This document shows, piece by piece, positions 15,326-23,784 of a stretch of 64,000 nucleotides of DNA. The first letter of the stretch is position 1; every line of letters begins with the position of its first letter. The stretch is from Acidobacteriota bacterium (GTDB taxonomy: Bacteria; Acidobacteriota; Terriglobia; Versatilivoradales; Versatilivoraceae): assembly GCA_028875575.1 (NCBI GenBank), contig JAPPDF010000094.1, positions 52,021 to 116,020 on the forward strand, given 5' to 3'. Below the pieces are notes generated by a model, which made no database searches, was not told the DNA's origin, and saw nothing but the letters and a program-made list of their open reading frames with translations. The position numbers were made by a program, and so were the translations under genes.

Positions 15326-16243
15326 ATGCTTGTTAACCGCTCGAATCTGCAAATCATCTTCAGGAACCTGAAGACCAGCTTCCAGAAGTCCTTCGACGCC
15401 GCCGAGGTCCAGTGGCCCAAGTTCGCCATGCTGATCCCCTCCACGGGGGAGCTGAACGACTACTCCTGGATCGAGTACTTCCCGAAGATGCGGGAGTGGG
15501 TCGGGGAAAAGGTCATCAAGAGCCTGTCGGGCAAGCGTTACGAGCTGCGCAACAAGGACTTCGAGGCCACCATCGAAGTCGACCGCAACCATATCGAGGA
15601 CGACCAGCTCGGCATCTACAGGCCCATGGCCGAAATGGCTGGCTACTCGGCCCGCCAGTTGCCGGACGAGCTGATGTTCGCGGTCCTGTCGGGCGGCTGG
15701 AATGGCGAGTGCTTCGACGGCAAGAAGTTCTACGCCGACGACCACCCCGTCGGCGGCGGCGCGGCCTCCAACCAGTTCACCAAGGCCCTGGACGTCTCGA
15801 CCTACGCCAAGGCCAAGGAGAGCTACGGCGCGGCCGTGGTGCGGATGCAGAATTTCAAGGACGACGAGGGCCGGCCGCTCAACATCATGCCGAACGTGCT
15901 GGTCGTTCCTCCGGCACTCAGGGATTCGGCCCGCGTCCTGATGAGTGCCGAGTTCTTCAAGAACCGGGAGCCCAACCCTTACAGGGGCGAGTGCGTGGTC
16001 GTGTCCGACCCAAGGCTCGCAACCGCCACCGAGTGGCACCTGCTCGACACCTCCAAGCCCATGGGCGCCCTGATCTACCAGGAGCGCAAGAAGCCCGTCT
16101 TCCTGGAGCAGACCGACATGAGCGGCGGGTCGGCGCCCGACAGCGTGTTTATGCAGCGGAAGTACCGTTACTCGGTGGAGTGCCGGGGAGCGGGCGGATA
16201 CGGCTTCTGGCAGATGGCCCACGGCTCCAAGGGCACCGGATAA
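15326..16243 (+). CDS. Major head protein gpT
   Basis: 305 residues with a strong AAGGAGGAG before ATG 15326. Sequence features are those of Mu gpT: N-terminal VNRSNLQIIFRNLKTSFQ, WIEYFPKMREWVGEK, the DDQLGIYRPMAEMAG segment, FYADDHPVGGG and the C-terminal KYRYSVECRGAGGYGFWQMAHGSKG. It forms the HK97-fold capsid shell. Length equals that of Mu gpT (about 305). The flanking decoration and gp36 genes fit the normal order. Confidence 0.96.
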   Translation: MLVNRSNLQIIFRNLKTSFQKSFDAAEVQWPKFAMLIPSTGELNDYSWIEYFPKMREWVGEKVIKSLSGKRYELRNKDFEATIEVDRNHIEDDQLGIYRPMAEMAGYSARQLPDELMFAVLSGGWNGECFDGKKFYADDHPVGGGAASNQFTKALDVSTYAKAKESYGAAVVRMQNFKDDEGRPLNIMPNVLVVPPALRDSARVLMSAEFFKNREPNPYRGECVVVSDPRLATATEWHLLDTSKPMGALIYQERKKPVFLEQTDMSGGSAPDSVFMQRKYRYSVECRGAGGYGFWQMAHGSKGTG

Positions 16244-16309
16244 TCGCTTCTACTCCTGCGCACGCGGCCAGGATCTTCGGTTCGCCGGGGATCCTGGCCG
16301 CTGATCTTT

Positions 16310-16738
16310 ATGGCCTACGCAACCGTCCAGGACTGCATCGACCGCAAGGACCAGGACCTGCTGCTAGTCCTGCTGGACCTCACCGAGCCCGCGGATCTGG
16401 CTTCCTCCGCCCAGCTAGGGGAGGCCCTCGACGATGCGACCCAGGAGATCGACGGCTACCTGGGAGCCCGCTACACCCTGCCGCTCCCCACCGCCCCCAA
16501 GTTGCTCAAGCGCTATGCGATCGACATCGCGCTCTACCAAATCGCCAGCGAGGCCGACAAGGCTACCGACGAGCTGCGGCTGCGCTACACGGACGCGGTG
16601 AAGCTGCTGGAGAAGATCTCCAAGGGCACCGTCACCCTGGGACTGCCCGAGCCGGAGCCCAAGACGGTCGGCGGGGTCAAGTTCACTGGATCGCCTCCCC
16701 GGTTCAAGCGGGGAAGCATGGCCGGTTTGAGGACCTGA
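16310..16738 (+). CDS. DUF1320 head-tail connector protein (Mu gp36-like)
   Basis: 142 residues. It begins AYATVQDCIDRKD and contains LDDATQEIDGYLGARYTLPLP and LLKRYAIDIALYQI, the signature of DUF1320. Mu gp36 relatives are thought to form part of the neck between portal and tail. The C-terminus is basic. No good ribosome-binding site is seen before ATG 16310. The next gene begins two bases after its stop. Confidence 0.9.
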   Translation: MAYATVQDCIDRKDQDLLLVLLDLTEPADLASSAQLGEALDDATQEIDGYLGARYTLPLPTAPKLLKRYAIDIALYQIASEADKATDELRLRYTDAVKLLEKISKGTVTLGLPEPEPKTVGGVKFTGSPPRFKRGSMAGLRT

Positions 16739-16740
16739 CA

Positions 16741-17193
16741 ATGGCAGGCGTCCTGCTCAAGCTCGATACGAAGGAGACGGATTGGCTCTCCAGCCGACTG
16801 AGGGAAACCGCTGCCAAGTTCAACAACCTTCAGGACCTGATGGAGGAGATCGGGGAGCACCTGGTTTCATCCACCCTTCTTCGCTTCGAGCGGGCCGACA
16901 GTCCCGAGGGCACGCCCTGGGCGCCCTGGTCGGAGGCCTACGCAGCCAAGCGCGAGGGCGGCGCCATGCTGATGGACTCGGAGCGTCTGGCGGGGTCGAT
17001 CACCTACCAGGCGGGTCCGGAGCAGGTAGAGGTGGGCTCGAACGTGATCTATGCCGCCATCCACCAAGCCGGTGGCGAGGATGTCGGCATCCCCATCCCG
17101 GCCCGTCCCTACCTGGGCATCAGCCCGGATGAGGAGATCGAGGTGCTTGAGATCATCAGCGACTGGGAGCAGAAACAGCTGGAGGCCGCCTAG
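16741..17193 (+). CDS. Virion morphogenesis / tail completion protein (Mu gpG-like)
   Basis: 150 residues from ATG 16741. The reading frame is open far upstream through the gpT and gp36 genes, but those parts are shadows. Typical gpG/P2 gpS features are present: FERADSPEGTPWAPWSEAYAAKR, LMDSERLAGSITYQ, VIYAAIHQAGG and PARPYLGIS. It acts in joining tail to head. In Mu the G gene precedes I; here it follows gp36, a rearrangement also compatible with P2-like tail modules. Confidence 0.9.
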   Translation: MAGVLLKLDTKETDWLSSRLRETAAKFNNLQDLMEEIGEHLVSSTLLRFERADSPEGTPWAPWSEAYAAKREGGAMLMDSERLAGSITYQAGPEQVEVGSNVIYAAIHQAGGEDVGIPIPARPYLGISPDEEIEVLEIISDWEQKQLEAA

Positions 17194-17194
17194 C

Positions 17195-17785
17195 ATGTAT
17201 AGGACCCGCACCAATGAGTTCCTGGAGGCCGTGGCGGCCGAGATCCAGGCCTGGCTCCCCGAGCTGAAGACCTGCGAGGGCCACGACGGCCGCTTCGATC
17301 TGGCCGAGCTCAAGCGCCGCGCGCTGAAGACACCAGCCGTCCTGGTGTCCTGCGGCGGGACCACATCAGTTGAGGAGCGGGGCGACGAGGGGATCAATTC
17401 TACTCGTCAGTGGACCGCCTTCGTGCTCACCAGGGACGCACCGGGACTCTCCCGGGGCGAGGCCGCCCGCAACCTAGTCGACGCCCTGGAGTTTCTGATC
17501 CTTCTGGGAGCCATCCGGACAGAGGAGAAGACCGGAGTCCAGCGCCAGTCCAACCGCTGGGGTCTCAGGGGCGTGGGACAGCCCGAGCAGCTCCGCAGCC
17601 AGAACCTCTATAGCGGGACCATCGACAAGAAGGGCGTGGCGCTGTGGGCCGTGTCCTGGAGGCAGACACTGAGCCTGCGGCCGCTGACCGAGGAGGAAGA
17701 CTGCCCCATCCCCAGCCACGTCTACCTGGGCCAGGCGCCCGAGATCGGGACCGGCCACGAAGCGGACTATGAGAGGGTGAGCTGA
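17195..17785 (+). CDS. DUF1834 protein (Mu gp37-like)
   Basis: 196 residues from ATG 17195. It contains the DUF1834 pattern: an N-terminal helix (FLEAVAAEIQAWLPELKTCEG), AVLVSCGGT, a strand-rich middle (TAFVLTRDAPG), RNLVDALEFLILL and a C-terminal WAVSWRQTLSL. It is a neck or tail-terminator-type protein in Mu-like phages. Its stop codon (TGA 17783-17785) overlaps the CTG from which the next gene probably starts. Confidence 0.85.
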   Translation: MYRTRTNEFLEAVAAEIQAWLPELKTCEGHDGRFDLAELKRRALKTPAVLVSCGGTTSVEERGDEGINSTRQWTAFVLTRDAPGLSRGEAARNLVDALEFLILLGAIRTEEKTGVQRQSNRWGLRGVGQPEQLRSQNLYSGTIDKKGVALWAVSWRQTLSLRPLTEEEDCPIPSHVYLGQAPEIGTGHEADYERVS

Positions 17786-18396
17786 AGCGCTACCAGGACT
17801 TCCACCTCAGTGAGCTGGCCCGCCGCCTCGAGAATCTCATCCGGATCGGGACCATTGCCGAGGTCGAAGCCGACAAGGCCAGGACCCGAGTCCAATACGC
17901 TGAGACCGATGACGGCTTGCCGGTATTGACCGGCTGGCTGCCCTGGATGACGACCAGGGCCGGTGATGACAGGAACTGGTGGGCGCCAAGCATCGGTGAG
18001 CAGGTCCTGATCCTGTCGCCCTCGGGCGAGCTGGCAGCCGGGGTGGTCCTGCCGGCGCTCTACCGGAAGGCGCACCCCGCTCCGGAAAGCGATCCCGGCA
18101 AGCACACCAGGCTCTACCGGGACGGGGCTCGGATCGAATACGACGCCGGAGCGCACAAGCTGAAGGCAGTCCTTCCCGCGGGAGGCACGGCCGTGATGGT
18201 CGCCGACGGCGGGGTCTCCATCACCGGAAACGTGACCGTCGCCGGCAACGTGGCCGTGACCGGCCGGATCGACGCGACCGAGGACATCGAATCCGAGAAG
18301 AACGTCGAGGACAAGAACGGCACCATGCAGGAGATGCGGGATACCTACAACCAGCACAGGCACCCGCCGACTGGCGTGACGCCGCAGATGGACTGA
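17782..18396 (+). CDS. Baseplate assembly protein V (spike) with probable CTG start
   Basis: 204 residues if started at CTG 17782. In this frame a TGA lies at 17770 and no ATG or GTG occurs before the conserved N-terminal region (LARRLENLIRIGTIAEV, then GWLPWMT, WWAPSIGEQVLILSPSGE); the first TTG (17917) is already inside the conserved domain. CTG 17782 overlaps the previous stop (CTGA) and has GAGAGGGTGAG just before it, mirroring the ATGA couplings of the neighbours. The C-terminal part is a beta-helix-like spike (GGVSITGNVTVAGNVAVTGRI). It forms the membrane-piercing tip of the tail. A sequencing error near the start is the alternative. Confidence 0.85.
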   Translation: MKRYQDFHLSELARRLENLIRIGTIAEVEADKARTRVQYAETDDGLPVLTGWLPWMTTRAGDDRNWWAPSIGEQVLILSPSGELAAGVVLPALYRKAHPAPESDPGKHTRLYRDGARIEYDAGAHKLKAVLPAGGTAVMVADGGVSITGNVTVAGNVAVTGRIDATEDIESEKNVEDKNGTMQEMRDTYNQHRHPPTGVTPQMD

Positions 18397-18403
18397 GAGA
18401 TCG

Positions 18404-18742
18404 ATGAGTGGAATGAACGCCAAAACCGGCCGCCGACTAGAGGGCATCGATCACCTCCGCCAGTCCATCCGAGACATCCTGACCACCCCGATCGGCTCGC
18501 GCGTGATGCGGCGGGAGTACGGGTCGAACCTTTGGCGCTTGGTGGACGCGCCACTTTCGGGAGGGCTGCTGACCGATATCTACGCCGCCACCGCCGAGGC
18601 CCTGGACCGCTGGGAGCCGCGCTTCCGCTTGGTGCGGGTGCGGGCCCGCGAGGCCGGCCCCGGCAAAGTCAGCCTGGACCTGGAAGGAGAGTATCTGGTG
18701 TCGGGTGAAACGGTCCGATTGGAGGGGGTGCTGATCCAGTGA
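18404..18742 (+). CDS. Baseplate protein W (gp25/GPW family)
   Basis: 112 residues. It has the GPW/gp25 pattern: LRQSIRDILTTPIGSRVMRREYGSNLW, LVDAPLSG and a C-terminal strand region ending LEGVLIQ. It is a small wedge component of contractile-tail baseplates. Its end overlaps the GTG of the J gene by four bases. Confidence 0.92.
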   Translation: MSGMNAKTGRRLEGIDHLRQSIRDILTTPIGSRVMRREYGSNLWRLVDAPLSGGLLTDIYAATAEALDRWEPRFRLVRVRAREAGPGKVSLDLEGEYLVSGETVRLEGVLIQ

Positions 18743-19671
18743 CTCTCGATCTGTCGCAATTACCCGCCCCGAATGTAGTGGAGTCGCTAAGCTTCGAGCA
18801 GATCCGGGCCGAGCAGATCGCCAACCTCCGCACCTACTGGCCCGAACTGGATGCGGAGGAACTGGAATCCGAGCCGGTGATCAAGCTCCTGGAGGCCACC
18901 AGCTACCGCGAACTGCTGCTGCGCCAGCGGATCAACGACGCCGCCCGAAGCGTGATGCTGGCCACGGCCGCCGGCGCCGATCTGGACCAGTTGGCCGCGC
19001 TGTTTGCGGTAGAGCGAGCCATCGTGATCCCAGCCGATCCGGACGCCCGTCCGCCCGTCGAAGCGGTGCTCGAAAGCGATGCCCGGTTGCGCGAGCGGAC
19101 TCAGCAGGCCATCGAGGGGTTTACCAGCGCCGGCTCGGCCGGAGCCTACCAGTTTCACGCCCTCACCGCCGACCCCCGTGTGAGGAGCGTCTCGGTCCGC
19201 TCGCCGGCACCTGGCGAAGTCACGCTGACCCTGCTCTCGAACGAAGGGGACGGAATCCTGCGAGGGGACCTGCTCCAGGTGGTGCGGGGCTATTTCAGCA
19301 ACAGCCGGATCCGGCCGCTGACCGATACCGTGACGGTCGAGGGTCCGGAGATGGTGCCCTACCAGATTGCCGCCGTCCTTTCAATCCCGGACGGGCCCGA
19401 CTCCGAAGCGGTGAGGACAGCGGCCGAAAAGGCCGTCCGCACCTACGCCCTGGCGCAGCACCGTCTCGGCGGGACAGTAGCGCGCTCAGGCATTCTCGCC
19501 GGCGCGCACGTTCCCGGGGTGGACCGCGTGCAGCTGACCCACCCTGCGGCAGATGTGGTCTGCACTGCCAGGCAGGCTCCCTGGCCCACTACCGAAGCCA
19601 ACGCGGCCTATACGGCCAGCCCGGGTCCGGACGGCCATCCGGCAAACGGCATCGAGGTGACGATTGGCTGA
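18739..19671 (+). CDS. Baseplate assembly protein J
   Basis: 310 residues from GTG 18739 in the previous stop (GTGA). It matches baseplate J/gp47: an N-terminal helix (NVVESLSFEQIRAEQIANLRTYWPELDA), LRQRINDAARSVMLATAAGADLDQLAALFAVER, GSAGAYQFHALTADPRVRSVSV and the C-terminal VDRVQLTHPAADVVCT. It forms the wedge periphery of the baseplate. The next gene starts from TTG 19664, overlapping by eight bases. Confidence 0.94.
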   Translation: MTLDLSQLPAPNVVESLSFEQIRAEQIANLRTYWPELDAEELESEPVIKLLEATSYRELLLRQRINDAARSVMLATAAGADLDQLAALFAVERAIVIPADPDARPPVEAVLESDARLRERTQQAIEGFTSAGSAGAYQFHALTADPRVRSVSVRSPAPGEVTLTLLSNEGDGILRGDLLQVVRGYFSNSRIRPLTDTVTVEGPEMVPYQIAAVLSIPDGPDSEAVRTAAEKAVRTYALAQHRLGGTVARSGILAGAHVPGVDRVQLTHPAADVVCTARQAPWPTTEANAAYTASPGPDGHPANGIEVTIG

Positions 19672-20278
19672 TCTTCTGCCGCCCAACGCGACCCCGCTGG
19701 AGCAGGCCTGGTCGGAGGCCATCGGTCAACGGCTTGATCGGATCGAAGTCCCGCTGCGATCGCTCTGGGACCCGCAGACCTGTCCGCTGCCGCTGTTGCC
19801 CTGGCTGGCCTGGGCGCTGAGCGTCGATGCCTGGGACCCGGCCTGGGACGAGCAGACCAAGCGCCGGGTGGTGTCGGAGGCAATCGCGGTTCACCGGGTC
19901 AAAGGGACCACCGGCTCGCTGCGGCGGGCCCTGGACGCCCTGGGCGCGATCTACGACCTGGAGGAACTGAGTGGGGCGGATCACCACCGCATCCGGCTCA
20001 CGCTGCGCAACTCGGCCGAGCTCGCGCTGCACGGCGTGTCGCAGATCGTACCGACCGTCGAGAGGGTCAAGCGGGCCTCGGTTCACTACACGCTGCGGAT
20101 CGCAGCCTCGACCGCCGGCGCCATCCAGGCGGCTGCCGGGATTGCCGGTTTCGTTTTTCCCGAGCCGTTGCGCCTTCGGATCGAGGCGCCCCTGGCGCTA
20201 TCGCTCCGTCCAGGAATCGCCGTCGGCCAGGCGGCGCTGCTGGCCCCCGCTCCGCTGTGGGTGCGCTGGTCGGCGTAG
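19664..20278 (+). CDS. Tail protein I (baseplate)
   Basis: 204 residues from TTG 19664. It has the P2 gpI signature: LLPPNATPLEQAWSEAI, LWDPQTCPLPLLPWLAWALSVDAWDP, then AVHRVKGTTGSLRRALDALG and LRNSAELALHGV. It completes the baseplate wedge together with J and W. The C-terminal 60 residues are Ala/Pro/Leu-rich and less conserved. The fibre gene follows after 12 bases. Confidence 0.92.
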   Translation: MADLLPPNATPLEQAWSEAIGQRLDRIEVPLRSLWDPQTCPLPLLPWLAWALSVDAWDPAWDEQTKRRVVSEAIAVHRVKGTTGSLRRALDALGAIYDLEELSGADHHRIRLTLRNSAELALHGVSQIVPTVERVKRASVHYTLRIAASTAGAIQAAAGIAGFVFPEPLRLRIEAPLALSLRPGIAVGQAALLAPAPLWVRWSA

Positions 20279-20290
20279 ATAGGAGAAGCA

Positions 20291-21019
20291 GTGGCTCTGA
20301 GAATCACCACCCTGGGGCGTCAGAACCTGATCGACGGCACCAACCGGGGCACCCGGGCGCTGCAGGTAACCCGGTTGGCGCTGGGAGACGGCACCGGTGC
20401 CGAAGGCGCGGCCAACGACTCCCGCACGGCGTTGAGATCCGAGCGCGACAGCGTGGCCGCCAGCGGCGCCGCTACCCAAGCTGGGCGCCTGGTGCTGCGC
20501 GGCGATTTCCAGAGCGCCCATGCCTACTCGGTGACCGAGCTAGGAGTGTTCGCCCGAGTGGGCGCTGTCGGCGCCGAATTCCTGCTGGCCTACGATGTGC
20601 GCCCCCAGGCCGCCTTGGCGATTGCGGCCAAGACCAAGACGCTGCTCGTGATTTCGGTGATCCTGGAGCTGGTGCAGTCAGCCGCCGAGCTGACGGTGAC
20701 GCTAAGCCCTTCGATCGCGGTCGGTGGAGGAAGCCTGGCCGGGCTGGCTGATTTCCCCGCGATCGTCGCCCGGCAGTACTTGCGCGGCAATGCCGGCGGC
20801 GACGGCGTGGAGTTTGGCGATCTACCCGAAGCCGGCGAAGGCCGGGCGGGAATAGTCAGGCTGGCTACCGCCTTGCAGGTGACCCGTGGCGAGGCCGGTG
20901 TCGCGGTCACTGCAGAGCGGCTGAATGAACGCTTGACCGCGGCCCTTGCGACAGGCACGAGCGGACTGACGACGCGGCTGAACACGCTGGACGCCCTGCA
21001 CTATTTCTGGAGGGACTAG
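20291..21019 (+). CDS. Tail fibre protein (N-terminal baseplate-attachment type)
   Basis: 242 residues from GTG 20291, with AGGAGAAG before it. The N-terminal 150 residues follow the phage tail-collar fibre pattern (ALRITTLGRQNLIDGTN, VTRLALGDGTG, FQSAHAYSVTELGVFA, LLAYDVRPQAALAIAAKTKTLLVISVILEL). The remainder (GRAGIVRLATALQVTRGEAGVAVTAERLNERL) is like the G-I-V-x-L repeats of fibre shafts. It is short for a full receptor-binding fibre, so the following gene may provide the distal tip. Confidence 0.8.
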   Translation: MALRITTLGRQNLIDGTNRGTRALQVTRLALGDGTGAEGAANDSRTALRSERDSVAASGAATQAGRLVLRGDFQSAHAYSVTELGVFARVGAVGAEFLLAYDVRPQAALAIAAKTKTLLVISVILELVQSAAELTVTLSPSIAVGGGSLAGLADFPAIVARQYLRGNAGGDGVEFGDLPEAGEGRAGIVRLATALQVTRGEAGVAVTAERLNERLTAALATGTSGLTTRLNTLDALHYFWRD

Positions 21020-21020
21020 C

Positions 21021-21689
21021 TTGATCAAACGGCTCTTCAACCCCATCACTGTTCCCAACGCCGCTGCGCGGCTGGGCAACTATTCCGTCCCGGCCGGCAA
21101 GCGGATCGACGGGTTCGAGCTGCTGGTCTGCAACGCCTCCGGGGCGGCGGTGGGCCTGGACCTGTGGATCGGAGCGGCCGCCTCCGACACCACCAAACTG
21201 TTCGACCGCCGGTCCGACAAGATGCAGATCCCGGCAAAAGGCGTCACCGTCATCTCCTCCCGGCAAGTCCTGGATGCGGGATTCGGACTCTGGGCGGCCG
21301 CTTCGGCCGCCGGCGCTCTGACGCTGCACGCCAGCGGGGTGGAGATCGCCGCCGCCGGTGCCGTTCCGCGCCGGTTGTGGACCTCGGTGGGTGTGGGCGT
21401 GGGTGGCGCCGACCGCTATACCGTGCCGGCCCTGCACACGCTGATCAACCCTGAGATCGCCGTGCTCAACCGGGGGAATGCCGCCGTCAATTTCAGCGGC
21501 TGGCTGGTGCCGTCGGGAGGTTCGGCGGCAGGGAGTAATTACTTCGCTCCGGCGATGCCGGTCGAGCCCGGCGCGACCGTAACCTTCAGTCTGCGCCAGG
21601 TGCTGCATGCCGGCGACAAGATTCGCGTGCTGGCCAGCGCGGGGAGCGCGCTGACGATTCACGGCTCGGGGTATGAGATCACGCAATAG
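21021..21689 (+). CDS. Tail-fibre-associated protein with an internal duplication
   Basis: 222 residues from TTG 21021. Two similar halves of about 105 residues can be aligned: YSVPAGKRIDGFELLVCNASG...ALTLHASGVEI and YTVPALHTLINPEIAVLNRGN...ALTIHGSGYEI. Both are predicted all-beta. Position directly after the fibre and before two very small genes suggests a distal fibre or tip component that determines host binding. I recognise no named family. Confidence 0.65.
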   Translation: MIKRLFNPITVPNAAARLGNYSVPAGKRIDGFELLVCNASGAAVGLDLWIGAAASDTTKLFDRRSDKMQIPAKGVTVISSRQVLDAGFGLWAAASAAGALTLHASGVEIAAAGAVPRRLWTSVGVGVGGADRYTVPALHTLINPEIAVLNRGNAAVNFSGWLVPSGGSAAGSNYFAPAMPVEPGATVTFSLRQVLHAGDKIRVLASAGSALTIHGSGYEITQ

Positions 21690-21704
21690 AAGGAGAAGGG
21701 GCTA

Positions 21705-21953
21705 ATGGGATCAATTACCAGCACCAATCCGAGTCAGCCGTCGGTGATCAAGTCGATCCAGCGGGGAAAGTTCGCAGTTAGTGGTGGGAGGTCTCAAACC
21801 GTGACCATCAGCACGGTCGACCCTTCTAAGACATGGGTCAACCGGCTCGGTGTAGATGCGGATGTGGAGTTGTCATCCGCTACGCAGGTGCTCGGCATCA
21901 ACAGACGAAGTACCAACAATACCGTTTATTACGAGGTAGTCGAATATGTCTGA
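21705..21953 (+). CDS. Small beta-rich protein near the tail fibre genes
   Basis: 82 residues; ATG 21705 follows AAGGAGAAGGGG. It contains Ser/Thr/Val-rich alternating sequence (IQRGKFAVSGGRSQTVTIS). Base composition is slightly less GC-rich than its neighbours, a common sign of fibre-cassette exchange. Its C-terminal codons overlap the next start. Function is not recognised; a fibre accessory or chaperone is possible. Confidence 0.6.
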   Translation: MGSITSTNPSQPSVIKSIQRGKFAVSGGRSQTVTISTVDPSKTWVNRLGVDADVELSSATQVLGINRRSTNNTVYYEVVEYV

Positions 21954-22137
21954 GCACAGAAAAATAGTCGAAATTAACGCCGACAACATCTGTTTTCACG
22001 AGTTCGACTACCGGGGCCGGGAGGAGCCGGTGCTGGCCGCCAACCACGTGGACGTGACCGGCCGCACAGACGGCCCCTTTCTGGGCAAGGTCTACGACCG
22101 CAACACCGACGCCTGGTCCGATCCCCCCAAGGAGTAG
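21946..22137 (+). CDS. Small acidic protein preceding the tail sheath gene
   Basis: 63 residues; ATG 21946 overlaps the previous stop by eight bases. It is acidic, with FHEFDYRGREEPVLAANHVDV and an ending SDPPKE. No motif is recognised. Tight overlap and a short distance to the sheath gene support a real gene in the tail operon. Confidence 0.6.
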   Translation: MSEHRKIVEINADNICFHEFDYRGREEPVLAANHVDVTGRTDGPFLGKVYDRNTDAWSDPPKE

Positions 22138-22173
22138 GGCAACACGAAGCGGGACAACCAAGGAGGATGAACG

Positions 22174-23784
22174 ATGGGTGACTTTTTGCATGGAGTCGAA
22201 GTCCTGGAGGTCCAGGAAGGAGTCCGGCCGGTCCGAACGGTGAAGAGCAGCGTGATCGGGTTGGTCGGCACCGCCGGACGGGGACCGGTGAACGCCCCCA
22301 CGCTGGTGGCCGGGTCGCGCTCGGAGGGGGCGCGGATCTTCGGAGAAACCGGCTCGATCCCCGCCGCGTTGGATGCGATCTTCGACCAGATCGGCGCCTC
22401 GGTGGTGGTGGTCAACGTACTCGACCCCGCCCGTCACCTGTCCAGTGTCGCCGATCAGGAAGAGGCCTTTGCCGGCGATCCCGGCGAGATCGATTTGGGC
22501 CAGACCGACGTATCTGCGGTGGTGGTGAAGCACGCCACCGAAAACACGATCTACGTGGCGGGCACCGACTATACCCTGGGTGCCGCAGCCGGAACCATTA
22601 CCCGCCTGGGCACCGGATCCATTGCGGCCAATGCCGCCGTGCGGGTGAGCTTCAGCTACCCCAACCCGAAGCCGCACTTCGTGGCGGTGGCGGCGGCCGA
22701 TCAGACCTTCGACGGCAACGACCACATCCAGCTCCCCCACAAGGAGCTGGTCGACGTGGTGGTCGCCGGTGCCACCGGCAACCCCATCTACGGCTCTGAC
22801 GCTTACACGGTGGACACGGCCAGCGGCCTGATCACCCGGATCGATGGCGGGCCCATTAACGCCGGCGCTACGGTCAAAGTCAGCTACCGCTACGCCTCCC
22901 CGGACAGTGTGACATACGAGGACGTGGCCGGCGAGGCTGCCGGAGACGGCAGCTTCACCGGAGCCCACGCCCTGCTGGGCGCCGAATCGGCCCTGGGATT
23001 TGCTCCCAAGATCCTGATTGCGCCTGGATACTCCGGACCGCGCACCGGGACCGACAAGTCGCCGGTGGCCGCAGAGCTCGAGGGGGTCGCCGAGCGCCTG
23101 AAGGCCGTGGCCGTGATCGACGGCCCCTCGACCACCGACGCCGAGGCCATCGCCTACCGCGGCCACTTCGGATCCCGGCGGGTCTATCTAGTGGATCCCA
23201 AGGTCAAGGTGGCCGGCGGGACGGGGTGGAGCTCGGCCCGCGTCGCCGGCGTCATCGCCCGCTCCGACAACGAGCGCGGCTTCTGGTGGAGCCCCTCGAA
23301 CCGCGAGGTCCTCGGCATCCTAGGGACCGCCCGCCCGGTGGACTTTGCCCTGGGCGATCCCAATGCCCGGGCCAACCTGCTCAATGAGCGGGAGGTCGCC
23401 ACCGTGATTCGCCAGAACGGTTACCGCCTCTGGGGAAACCGCACCTGCTCGGCCGATCCCAAGTGGGCGTTTCTTTCGGTGGTGCGCACCGCCGACCAGA
23501 TCGGCCAGAGCCTGCTGCGCTCGCACCTGTGGGCCGTCGATCGCAACATCACCAAGACTTACCTGGAGGATGTGGTGGACGGGGTCAATGCCTACCTGCG
23601 CGAGCTGGTCGGGCTGGGAGCGATCCTGGGCGGCCGCTGCTGGGTGGACGCCGACCTGAATTCCCCTGCGGTGCTGGCCAGCGGCAAGGTCTATTTCGAT
23701 TTTGACTTCACCCCGCCCTATCCGGCCGAGCGGGTGACCTTCCGAAGTCATCTGTCCAGTGAGTACCTCAAGGAGCTAGCCTGA
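22174..23784 (+). CDS. Contractile tail sheath protein
   Basis: 536 residues with AAGGAGGATGAACG before ATG 22174. Sheath features include the N-terminal FLHGVEVLEVQEG, the VIGLVGTAGRGP strand-loop, the FDQIGASVVVVNVLDP segment, then APGYS and the conserved C-terminal KTYLEDVVDGVNAYLRELV and FDFDFTPPYPAERVTF. Length is greater than P2 FI (396) and near Mu L (495), owing to an inserted Ig-like middle region (about residues 90-240) with two similar TDYTLGAAAGTITRL/DAYTVDTASGLITRI units. The tube gene begins at the stop. Confidence 0.95.
   Translation: MGDFLHGVEVLEVQEGVRPVRTVKSSVIGLVGTAGRGPVNAPTLVAGSRSEGARIFGETGSIPAALDAIFDQIGASVVVVNVLDPARHLSSVADQEEAFAGDPGEIDLGQTDVSAVVVKHATENTIYVAGTDYTLGAAAGTITRLGTGSIAANAAVRVSFSYPNPKPHFVAVAAADQTFDGNDHIQLPHKELVDVVVAGATGNPIYGSDAYTVDTASGLITRIDGGPINAGATVKVSYRYASPDSVTYEDVAGEAAGDGSFTGAHALLGAESALGFAPKILIAPGYSGPRTGTDKSPVAAELEGVAERLKAVAVIDGPSTTDAEAIAYRGHFGSRRVYLVDPKVKVAGGTGWSSARVAGVIARSDNERGFWWSPSNREVLGILGTARPVDFALGDPNARANLLNEREVATVIRQNGYRLWGNRTCSADPKWAFLSVVRTADQIGQSLLRSHLWAVDRNITKTYLEDVVDGVNAYLRELVGLGAILGGRCWVDADLNSPAVLASGKVYFDFDFTPPYPAERVTFRSHLSSEYLKELA

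Noticed and set aside
15412..16740. Long + strand frame continuous with the gpG gene, running through gpT and gp36 in another frame
   Set aside because: Arg/Pro/Ala-rich shadow; only the part from ATG 16741 has family similarity.
21898..23166. 422-residue minus-strand open frame opposite the sheath gene
   Set aside because: His/Gly/Val-rich sequence without domains; the + strand sheath protein is unambiguous.
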